Origin: Bacillota bacterium
Lineage (GTDB): Bacteria; Bacillota; Halanaerobiia; B1SED10-174
Direction: 5' to 3'
Length of the DNA: 54,592 nt
Assembly: GCA_007122335.1 (NCBI GenBank)
Contig: SKTZ01000064.1
Span: 1-54,592, forward strand
The position numbers and the translations under genes are program-made. Below, piece after piece: positions 1 through 5,810 of the stretch; positions within the stretch are counted from its first letter, which is position 1, and the number at the start of each line of letters is the position of its first letter. The notes beneath the pieces are model-generated. The model searched no databases. It saw only the letters and a list, made by a program, of their open reading frames with translations, and was not told where the DNA came from.

Positions 1-2
1 TC

Positions 3-977
3 CTGGCAGGCGAGGGAATGCTGGGACTTGAAGCTTCCATTGCCAGCCTGGTTGAACCGGGCGAGAAGGTTCTCTGCCTGGCCAACGGCCTTTTCGGAAA
101 GGGGTTAGCAGATTTTGTACAAAGTTATGGGGGAAAACCTGTCCTGGTGGAAAAAGACTGGAGACTACCCCTGACTGTTGATGATATCGATAAAATTTTA
201 GGAAAAAACCCCGATATAAAACTGGCAACAATGGTTCACTGTGAAACCCCAACGGGAATCCTCAATCCACTGGAGGAGATCTGCCCTTATCTCTCGGAAA
301 AAGGAATAATTTCCATTGTTGATGCAGTTGCTTCCATTGGAGGGGACCGGGTTGATGCTGATCAAAACAGGATGGACGTAGTTTTGGGAGGAAGCCAGAA
401 GGCTCTTTCTGCTCCCCCGGGCTTATCCTTTCTCTCCCTGAGCCCACGGGCCTGGGAAAAAATCGAAAATAGAAAAGAACCCTATCGGGGGTTCTACTTA
501 AATTTAAAAGTATGGCAGGATACCTGGCTTGAAAAGGGAACCTTTCCCTACACCCAGCCTGCTCCAGATATCGCAGCCCTGGATGTAGCCTGTAAGATTG
601 CCCTTGAGAACTGGCCCGGGGTCCTTGAAAAACACGAAAAACTTGCAGCAGCAGTCCGGGCCAGCCTATTAAATAACGGCCTGGAGCTCTATCCCCTGAG
701 CAATTTTGCCAGCACCGTTAGCGCCTTTTTCATCCCCGAGGGAATTGACGATTACTCCTTCCGACAGCACCTCTGGGAACAGTACCGGGTTCAAATCGGG
801 GGCAGCCTGGGACCTCTCGATGGTTCAATCTGGCGTTTGGGCCATATGGGCTACAATTCCGATTCCGGGAGAATTTTCCGGACCCTTACCACCCTGGATA
901 AAGCATTTTCTGAATTTAACTTGAAAACTCACCTTGCAGTCTCATTCGCGCAAAAACTTAAAGAGCAAAGTGAATAG
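3..977 (+). CDS. Class V aminotransferase (alanine/serine-glyoxylate type), 5' truncated
   Basis: The frame is open from the first bases of the window, so the start lies outside; the first ATG at 18 is internal. The product is a fold-type-I PLP aminotransferase of the alanine-glyoxylate / serine-pyruvate family. Counting from the ATG at 18, the motif VDAVASIGG holds the cofactor-binding Asp (about 102) and GGSQKAL holds the Schiff-base Lys (about 128). The C-terminal small domain is complete (GGSLGPLDGSIWRLGHMG). Substrates cannot be read from sequence. B. subtilis PucG, a ureidoglycine-glyoxylate aminotransferase, belongs to this family, so a link to the purine genes some 7-38 kb away is possible but unproven. 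It is the only gene reading plus at this end and is followed by its own terminator. Confidence 0.9.
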   Translation: MAGEGMLGLEASIASLVEPGEKVLCLANGLFGKGLADFVQSYGGKPVLVEKDWRLPLTVDDIDKILGKNPDIKLATMVHCETPTGILNPLEEICPYLSEKGIISIVDAVASIGGDRVDADQNRMDVVLGGSQKALSAPPGLSFLSLSPRAWEKIENRKEPYRGFYLNLKVWQDTWLEKGTFPYTQPAPDIAALDVACKIALENWPGVLEKHEKLAAAVRASLLNNGLELYPLSNFASTVSAFFIPEGIDDYSFRQHLWEQYRVQIGGSLGPLDGSIWRLGHMGYNSDSGRIFRTLTTLDKAFSEFNLKTHLAVSFAQKLKEQSE

Positions 978-986
978 TTTAACAGT

Positions 987-1016
987 AAGGCCAATCCCCT
1001 GGGGTTGGCCTTTTTA
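987..1016 (+). terminator. Rho-independent terminator of the aminotransferase gene
   Basis: An 8-bp perfect stem AAGGCCAA/TTGGCCTT, with extra C/G pairs around the loop, is followed by a T run on plus. It begins 10 nt after the aminotransferase stop. On minus it lacks a T run, so it serves the plus-strand gene and abuts the end of the convergent methyltransferase. Confidence 0.85.
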
Positions 1017-1017
1017 T

Positions 1018-1680
1018 TTAAGTTTCAATTTTTTGGGCGGTTAACTGCCAGTAGGAGCTAAAATTTACAATGTCGTCCTGTTTCCAATAATACTCCCTTT
1101 TTTTCTTACTCAAAACTTCAAAACCGGTGCAAAAACAATCTATATCATTTGAATCCGAGAAATAATGTACTGCATCGGGGTGAGTGGAATTCTCACTCAG
1201 GAAAGTATGAGGTGCTATTTGCTCGCCGTCCCCATATTTACCATCGTCTCTGGTCGGGCAGGTTAAAAATAAAACCCCACCCGGTTTCAGGTATTTCTGG
1301 CAGAGATTTATGGCTCTAACCATCTCTTCTCGTAGCCCGTGATAGATTACATTGTAGCAGATGACCATATCAAAACTTTCGTCAGCAAATAGGGGTGCCC
1401 TGTAATCTCCAGGAATATTTTTTACCGGAACTCCCATTTTTTTCGCCCTCTCTTCAACCTGAGCAAGGGCTATTTGGGAAGAATCAACTGCTGTAACCTG
1501 GTATTCATGCCGGGCAAAAACCAGGGCATGTCGCCCCATTCCACAGCCCAGATCCAAAACCCGGGGAAATTTTTCCGGGGGATAGCTGGCAATTAATTCC
1601 AGGACAAAAGGATCCGGTTCTTTCCAGTAATCCTTTTCCTCACTTCCCGCCCAGAAAATATCCCAGTTGGAAAATTCCAT
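1018..1680 (-). CDS. Class I SAM-dependent methyltransferase
   Basis: Small Rossmann-fold methyltransferase of about 220 aa. Motif I is VLDLGCGMGRHALVFA with an acidic residue after beta2 (AVDSS). A post-I GDYRAPLF and a motif-IV-like DMVICYNVIYH follow. It resembles Methyltransf_25/TehB-like enzymes; the substrate is unknown. The start at 1680 is chosen because AAGGAGGG lies 7-8 nt upstream; a longer reading to 1722 has no such site and would absorb the promoter. It is a single-gene unit with its own promoter, convergent with the aminotransferase. Confidence 0.85.
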   Translation of the reverse strand: MEFSNWDIFWAGSEEKDYWKEPDPFVLELIASYPPEKFPRVLDLGCGMGRHALVFARHEYQVTAVDSSQIALAQVEERAKKMGVPVKNIPGDYRAPLFADESFDMVICYNVIYHGLREEMVRAINLCQKYLKPGGVLFLTCPTRDDGKYGDGEQIAPHTFLSENSTHPDAVHYFSDSNDIDCFCTGFEVLSKKKREYYWKQDDIVNFSSYWQLTAQKIET

Positions 1681-1712
1681 TTTCTTTTCCCTCCTTGTTT
1701 CCACAAGAATAA

Positions 1713-1741
1713 AATATAGCACAGGAGAGTTAATTTTTCAA
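1713..1741 (-). promoter_or_regulatory. Sigma-A-type promoter for the methyltransferase
   Basis: Read on minus: TTGAAA (1736-1741), a 17-nt spacer, then TATATT (1713-1718), about 33 nt before the ATG at 1680. The spacing is ideal and both hexamers are one base from consensus. Confidence 0.65.
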
Positions 1742-1828
1742 GGGCAAAGCAAGGAAAATTTAGCAGTAAAGGTTTCTTATTTAAAAGAAGTTAAGAAAAA
1801 AATCTGCCCAATTAAATATCAATATCCG

Positions 1829-1862
1829 AAAAAAAATACATCCCCCGGTGGGGATGTATTTA
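1829..1862 (-). terminator. Rho-independent terminator after the ferredoxin
   Basis: Inverted repeat AAATACATCCCC/GGGGATGTATTT with a 4-nt loop. On minus it is followed by a run of eight T. It starts about 7 nt past the ferredoxin stop and probably ends the transcript that includes the upstream DUF2089/DUF4097 genes as well. Confidence 0.85.
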
Positions 1863-1868
1863 ATAGAC

Positions 1869-2039
1869 CTATTCGGCGCTGATCGCCTCTACGGGACAGG
1901 CGTCCACACAGGCCTCGCAATCAATACAGGTTTCCGGATCGATATGGTACTTTTCCTCGCCCTCACTGATCGCATCAACTGGACATTCGTCTACACATGC
2001 ACCACAAAGGATGCACTCGTCAGAAATTACGTGGGTCAA
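1869..2039 (-). CDS. 2x[4Fe-4S] ferredoxin, 56 aa, TTG start
   Basis: Clostridial-type bacterial ferredoxin that carries low-potential electrons in the cytoplasm. Two Cys motifs are visible: CILCGACVDECP (residues 9-20) and CIDCEACVDACP (38-49), each CxxCxxCxxxCP, so two cubane clusters are expected. The start is TTG at 2037-2039, preceded by GGGAGGTGAGG; no ATG or GTG gives a complete protein with a better site. The length (56 aa) is typical. It lies 72 nt downstream of the YvlD-like gene on the same strand and is closed by a strong terminator. Its partner is unknown; the iron-sulfur enzymes of the purine island (PreT/PreA-like, molybdenum hydroxylases) are possible but unlinked. Confidence 0.93.
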   Translation of the reverse strand: MTHVISDECILCGACVDECPVDAISEGEEKYHIDPETCIDCEACVDACPVEAISAE

Positions 2040-2096
2040 GACCTCACCTCCCTGTATATTCTCCCCTTAAAATAATATAAATAAAGGCAAATTACC

Positions 2097-2110
2097 GTAA
2101 TCTAGATTAC
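2097..2110. repeat. Perfect 14-bp palindrome upstream of the ferredoxin
   Basis: GTAATCTAGATTAC is self-complementary over all 14 bases. It sits between the YvlD-like stop (2112) and the ferredoxin start (2039). No T run follows, so it is not an obvious terminator; it may be an operator. Its function is unknown. Confidence 0.4.
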
Positions 2111-2111
2111 A

Positions 2112-2483
2112 CTATCTCCTGTACTCTTTTCGATCATAGACCAGGCCGCTGATTATTCCACCGAAAATTGCCATTAATACTGCAGCCCAGACTGCAGGCC
2201 AGAAACCTGCAACGTAAAAACCTCCAACTAATCGCCCGGTAAGCATGATCATCAGGGCATTAACCACAAAGGTAAATAAACCAAGAGTTAAAATGTTTAA
2301 CGGTAAAGAAACGATTATCAGAACCGGCCTTATAATTGCATTCGCCAGGCCCAGAACAAGCCCTGCAGCCACAACCGCCCAGAACCCGTTAATTTGAAGC
2401 CCTCCCAAAAGACCCGCAACAATAAATAATAAAACGGCGTTAAGAATCCAGCGGAATAGAAAACTCTTACGATCCCAGAACAT
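2112..2483 (-). CDS. YvlD-like membrane protein (phage holin 4_2 family, PF04020)
   Basis: Integral membrane protein of 123 aa with four hydrophobic segments. A basic cap (MFWDRKSFLFRW) precedes the first. The middle carries the family pattern GLANAIIRPVLIIVSLPLN, followed by two more helices and a short basic tail. B. subtilis YvlD belongs to this family and is encoded with YvlB, a DUF4097 protein; the same pairing is seen here. The start at 2483 is preceded by GAGGAGGG; an in-frame start further up would overlap the lipoprotein gene. It is probably the last membrane component of the DUF2089/DUF4097 operon. No phage context exists, so a holin role is unlikely. Confidence 0.85.
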   Translation of the reverse strand: MFWDRKSFLFRWILNAVLLFIVAGLLGGLQINGFWAVVAAGLVLGLANAIIRPVLIIVSLPLNILTLGLFTFVVNALMIMLTGRLVGGFYVAGFWPAVWAAVLMAIFGGIISGLVYDRKEYRR

Positions 2484-2502
2484 CGGAAACCCTCCTCTCT
2501 TA

Positions 2503-3396
2503 TTATCTCTCCTTAACCTCAATATTGCCGTTAGAAGTGCTGAGGTCAATTTTAACCTGCACGGGCATATTGGAAAAATCCTGAGTCTGGATTAAACCAT
2601 CCCGCAGGTTGATCACCCGGGACAGATTGCTATGATTAAAAGTTCCATTGGACGTTTGAGCCCTGATTTCAAATCCCGTATTTCTATCCCGGGGCAAAGT
2701 CAGGCTGATATTTCCGTTGGAAGTTCTAGCCAGCATTTCCGGCCGGTCAGATAAAAACTCCGGTTCCAAAACCATGCGAGAATTGGAGGTTCGAAGCTCA
2801 AATACTCTTGCTGCTCCTTCCAGATTAACACTTCCATTCGAAGTTTCCAGCTGAAGCCTGTCTCCAAAAATACCCGAAGTTCGAAGGGAACCATTGGAAG
2901 TGACCCCGTTTAAATAATCAAAATTAATATTGGTCAGGTTCAGGCTGCCGTTAGAAGCCTGCAGGCGAACCTCTCCCAGTTCCAATTCTTCCAGGGTAAT
3001 ACTCCCGTTAGAAGTTCTTACAGTTAAATCATAATAAAGATCTCGGGGAACTACGGCAACTATCCGGGCACTGATTCTTGAATCATCAACACCTATTCTG
3101 AGCAAACCGGTTTGATTTTCGACTACAACATTTTCCTCTGCTACTCTTTCTGCTTCAGACCGGGTTACAGTCCGAACCCGCATTTCCATTTCCACCTTAA
3201 AATCTGATCCCTCAACAGGTTTAACTGTTACCGAACCATTGCGGCTGAAAAAGTCCAGTTCCGCCCATTGGGCCGGGGTTGCAACCAGTTCCCCGGTTAT
3301 TTCCTCCCTTAAAACATAGCCATTGTCATAACAACCTCCGAGGGAGACAGTAAGCACTAAAAACAAAAAAATTAGAGGCAAAATTTTTCTTTTCAT
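2503..3396 (-). CDS. DUF4097 beta-repeat lipoprotein
   Basis: 297 aa. The N-terminus is a lipoprotein signal: KRK, hydrophobic core, then lipobox LGGC with Cys at about 22, so it should be anchored outside the membrane. The rest is a DUF4097 (YvlB/adhesin-like) parallel-beta repeat in which the motif [RQEVS]TSNGxhxh recurs about every 20 residues (for example RTSNGSITL, ETSNGSVNL, RTSNGNISL, STSNGNIEV). One copy is degenerate (RTSNSRMVL). The molecular role of the family is not established. It lies between the larger cytoplasmic DUF4097 protein and the YvlD-like membrane protein, suggesting an inside-outside pair. The repeats make the DNA look internally repetitive on both strands. Confidence 0.85.
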   Translation of the reverse strand: MKRKILPLIFLFLVLTVSLGGCYDNGYVLREEITGELVATPAQWAELDFFSRNGSVTVKPVEGSDFKVEMEMRVRTVTRSEAERVAEENVVVENQTGLLRIGVDDSRISARIVAVVPRDLYYDLTVRTSNGSITLEELELGEVRLQASNGSLNLTNINFDYLNGVTSNGSLRTSGIFGDRLQLETSNGSVNLEGAARVFELRTSNSRMVLEPEFLSDRPEMLARTSNGNISLTLPRDRNTGFEIRAQTSNGTFNHSNLSRVINLRDGLIQTQDFSNMPVQVKIDLSTSNGNIEVKER

Positions 3397-3419
3397 TTTT
3401 CTCTCCTTCTTTTTAACTA

Positions 3420-4547
3420 CTAGCCCAGGTAAATGCTTCCCATGGATGTCTGAGCTTCAATCTCAACTTTAATCCTTTTCTCCTGATAACCACGGGTTTT
3501 CCCAACTGCTTTCTTCCTGGAGTAGCTTTCCTGTTTTTCACTGTATTCGATTTCTGGAAGTTCGATATTTAAACTACCCATGGAGGTGCTGGCCTCCAGG
3601 CTGTATCCAATATCTTCTCCCCGGGGCAGGTGGAGTTTGATCCGTCCGTTTGAAGTATCGGCTTTTATTTCCCCATCAGCTTTAAATTTTGGTTCAATAG
3701 TAATGCTTCCATTGGAGGTATCTCCATTGAAAAACTGGCCTTCCCCCTGGATATAGATGCTTCCATTAGAGGTATCTGCAATAAATTCATCACCCTTAAC
3801 ATTTTTCATCTCTATTCGGCCATTAGAGGTATCAGCCCGGAAAATTTTCCCGGACATATCCCGGAAAACAATTCTGCCGTTGGAAGTATCAGCCTCAACC
3901 TTGTCGGCCTGGAGTCCGGAGATTTCAACCCGGCCATTGCTGGTATCCAGATTCAGATTATAAAGATGTTTTTTAGGCAGGCTGAGCCGAACATTGGCGA
4001 CAATTTCTCTCTCTGTTACCCGGAAAGAAAGGCGGTTACTTTCTTTCTGGATTTCCATTCCCCGGCTTTTTTTATTTTGCGCTTTTTCTTCATTTTCTGC
4101 TCGCACCCGGGAATTGATTTCCAGTTCAAACTGGTCTCCTATAGATTCAGTTATTTCAATATTCCCATTTCGGGTATCCAGGTCAATTTCAACCTTATCC
4201 CCGGTAAAAGATCCTGTTTCCCTGTCGGTAAAGTTATATCCTCCCCCCACAACACCAGTGGAAAAAGAATCGAAAATACTCTTCAGGAATGACCCCAGGC
4301 CTTCCGTTTCCTTTTCAATTTCGGTTCTTCCTTTCTGCAGCCCATCCCTGGCGTCAGAAATGCCTTTTTCCATTCCATCCTTTAATCCCTGCAGACCTTT
4401 TTTAAAGTCCCGGGACCAGTCTTCTTCAGCCAATTCCTCGCTCCTGGCATAAAGGGCCTCCAGTAATTCATTGGCCTCTTCAAGGGTAATTTTCCCCTCG
4501 TCCAGCATTTTAAGAATCATCAATTTTTCATCCTGCTTGGAACTCAT
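3420..4547 (-). CDS. Cytoplasmic DUF4097 protein with N-terminal SHOCT-like helix pair (YvlB-like)
   Basis: 375 aa without signal peptide or membrane segment. The N-terminal 35 residues form a SHOCT-like module (ILKMLDEGKITLEEANELL). A charged coiled-coil-prone stretch follows (to about residue 100), then a DUF4097 beta repeat with DTSNGRxxh recurring about every 20 residues, ending in two STSMGSLxI-type copies. The architecture matches B. subtilis YvlB. The start at 4547 follows AGGGGGGAG; the longer in-frame reading to 4625 lacks a site and overlaps the next gene. The SHOCT module is shared with the DUF2089 protein and the 5261 gene, implying that these proteins interact or respond to the same signal. 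Biochemical function is unknown. Confidence 0.88.
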   Translation of the reverse strand: MSSKQDEKLMILKMLDEGKITLEEANELLEALYARSEELAEEDWSRDFKKGLQGLKDGMEKGISDARDGLQKGRTEIEKETEGLGSFLKSIFDSFSTGVVGGGYNFTDRETGSFTGDKVEIDLDTRNGNIEITESIGDQFELEINSRVRAENEEKAQNKKSRGMEIQKESNRLSFRVTEREIVANVRLSLPKKHLYNLNLDTSNGRVEISGLQADKVEADTSNGRIVFRDMSGKIFRADTSNGRIEMKNVKGDEFIADTSNGSIYIQGEGQFFNGDTSNGSITIEPKFKADGEIKADTSNGRIKLHLPRGEDIGYSLEASTSMGSLNIELPEIEYSEKQESYSRKKAVGKTRGYQEKRIKVEIEAQTSMGSIYLG

Positions 4548-4558
4548 TTTTCTCCCCC

Positions 4559-4888
4559 CTAAATAAGGCGAATTTCCATAAAAAAATCCTCGTCCCTGAT
4601 CCTGACCAGAACCAGGGAACCGCAAAATCTCAGTTCGGTAAAAAACCAGTGGGGCATTTTCAAAATCCGCAGTATTTCCCGGGATTTAAGTTCGAAAGGT
4701 AATTTCCTGTTAATTTTAGCCTGGATTTTTGTGTTGGAAGTTAACCTGATTACCCAGTACAAAATCCAGCAGATTGCTTCAACAAAATCCTGGGCAAGAG
4801 AAAGAGGAATGGGTATGGAAAACCTCCCCCTTCCCTTCTTAAAACTTATGAGGCAAAATGAATTGTACCTCCAGGGAATACCAGCCAT
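4559..4888 (-). CDS. Short paralogue of the YvlB-associated domain, lacking SHOCT
   Basis: 109 aa hypothetical protein. Its core (FSIPIPLSLAQDFVEAI, then LVLVRIRDEDFFMEIRLI at the C-terminus) aligns with the next gene (VNITLPLSLARVALKFV and LVDIKDGDDSVEIYIE). It is therefore a divergent copy of the same C-terminal domain without the SHOCT helices and without the acidic linker. The start at 4888 is chosen for the AGAGGGG 7 nt upstream; an ATG at 4909 is the alternative and would overlap the neighbour by 8 nt. It fits the operon spacing (11 nt to the next gene). Opposite-strand frames here look non-coding. Function unknown. Confidence 0.6.
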   Translation of the reverse strand: MAGIPWRYNSFCLISFKKGRGRFSIPIPLSLAQDFVEAICWILYWVIRLTSNTKIQAKINRKLPFELKSREILRILKMPHWFFTELRFCGSLVLVRIRDEDFFMEIRLI

Positions 4889-4901
4889 GAGTGCACCCCT
4901 C

Positions 4902-5261
4902 TTATTCAATATAAATTTCTACGCTATCGTCTCCATCCTTAATGTCAACCAGTTTTCCTTCCGGGAGCTCGTTGCTGACCGAACTTAAAAGGTCTTCAAT
5001 GTCGACCCCTTGTTCTTCCAGTTCTTTTTTTGCTTCAGCAGGAACAAACTTGAGGGCAACCCTCGCCAGGGAAAGAGGCAAAGTAATATTAACTTTTTCA
5101 GTTCCAGCCTCCCTGATTCGGACCTTTAAAAGACGCCGGGCTCTCTCGGGAACTCCCCTGGTTTCGCTTCTTTCCAGGGTATTTAAAAGATCGTCGGCTT
5201 CTTCGGGGCTGACTTTCCCCTCGGCCAGCATCTCCAGGATCCTTTTTCTTTCTTCACTCAT
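4902..5261 (-). CDS. SHOCT-like domain protein associated with DUF4097 operons
   Basis: 119 aa cytoplasmic protein. Residues 1-30 form the SHOCT-like helix pair (RILEMLAEGKVSPEEADDLL). After a linker comes a domain with pattern LLKVRIREA..KVNITLPLSLA, an acidic segment (ELEEQGVDIEDLL) and a C-terminal beta-rich LVDIKDGDDSVEIYIE. Proteins with this pair of domains are common next to DUF4097 genes in Bacillota; function is not established. ATG at 5261 follows GGAGGTG with 7-nt spacing; a GTG at 5270 lies inside that site and is not the start. It is the second gene of the operon, 23 nt after the DUF2089 gene. Confidence 0.85.
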   Translation of the reverse strand: MSEERKRILEMLAEGKVSPEEADDLLNTLERSETRGVPERARRLLKVRIREAGTEKVNITLPLSLARVALKFVPAEAKKELEEQGVDIEDLLSSVSNELPEGKLVDIKDGDDSVEIYIE

Positions 5262-5284
5262 TTTAAACACCTCCAGAATTTATT

Positions 5285-5662
5285 TTAAAGGTCTTTAAGC
5301 ATCTTAACAGCTTCTTTTGAAGTAATTTCGCCTTTGTTCAACATTTCCAGTATATCACGGCGCTTGGCACCGGTTTCATCCTCGGGAGCGGTTTGGACAT
5401 CATATCCCATTGCCTTGATTACATTATCCAGCTTGGAGCGGACGGTGGGATAGGATATTCCAAGTTCTCTCTCAACCTCTTTAATGTTCCCTCTTGATTT
5501 TATAAATACTTCCACGAAACGAAGCTGGTCTTTTCCCAGGCGGCAGAAACGGCATATCTCGAATTTTCCTTCTACTGCAGTCTGGCAATAGGGACACTCC
5601 AGTCGGGTAACGTTCATTCCTTCATTACAAACCGGACATTTTCCTACTATTGGATTGGCCAT
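5285..5662 (-). CDS. DUF2089 protein: zinc ribbon, HTH and SHOCT-like tail, probable local regulator
   Basis: 125 aa. The N-terminal zinc ribbon has CPVC and CPYC knuckles followed by CRFC. A sigma-70 region 4-like helix-turn-helix follows (NIKEVERELGISYPTVRSKL), and the C-terminus is a SHOCT-like pair (ILEMLNKGEITSKEAVKMLKDL) like those in the two downstream proteins. The architecture is that of DUF2089, a putative DNA-binding family. ATG at 5662 is favoured because GGAGG lies 9 nt upstream; a second ATG at 5668 is too close to the site. It is the first gene after a near-perfect promoter containing an inverted repeat, which it may bind itself (inference). Confidence 0.85.
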   Translation of the reverse strand: MANPIVGKCPVCNEGMNVTRLECPYCQTAVEGKFEICRFCRLGKDQLRFVEVFIKSRGNIKEVERELGISYPTVRSKLDNVIKAMGYDVQTAPEDETGAKRRDILEMLNKGEITSKEAVKMLKDL

Positions 5663-5722
5663 TTTCATCCCCCTCCTTCCATTCTTAATTATTTTAAGGA
5701 ATATTTTAATTTTCTTAATATA

Positions 5723-5751
5723 ATTATAGGGTCCCGTAAGGACCCTGTCAA
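5723..5751 (-). promoter_or_regulatory. Consensus promoter with palindromic spacer for the DUF2089/DUF4097 operon
   Basis: Read on minus: exact TTGACA (5746-5751), a 17-nt spacer (5729-5745), exact TATAAT (5723-5728). The spacer is GGGTCC-TTACG-GGACCC, a 6-bp inverted repeat centred between the two hexamers. A perfect promoter with an occupied spacer suggests tight repression or a MerR-like twisting activator. No T run follows the hairpin on either strand at terminator distance, so a uvrC terminator is less likely. The DUF2089 start is about 60 nt downstream of the -10. Confidence 0.85.
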
Positions 5752-5810
5752 GAGTTTTTTTAAATTTTTTAATATTTATATTAAAAAATTGCATTTATTT
5801 TATAATTTTA

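Noticed and set aside
1848-2075. 75-aa plus-strand ORF
   Set aside because: Mirror frame of the ferredoxin on minus, whose eight cluster Cys are unambiguous.
2112-2483. Phage holin
   Set aside because: The family name is historical; gene context is DUF4097/YvlB and there are no phage genes.
3757-3963. Regularly spaced DNA repeats that look like a CRISPR or tandem repeat array
   Set aside because: They are the DNA of the TSNG protein repeats in DUF4097 genes: divergent at DNA level, in frame, about 60 nt apart and without constant repeat units.
5728-5746. Rho-independent terminator for uvrC
   Set aside because: The inverted repeat has no following T run on minus and lies exactly between perfect -35 and -10 boxes; read as an operator.
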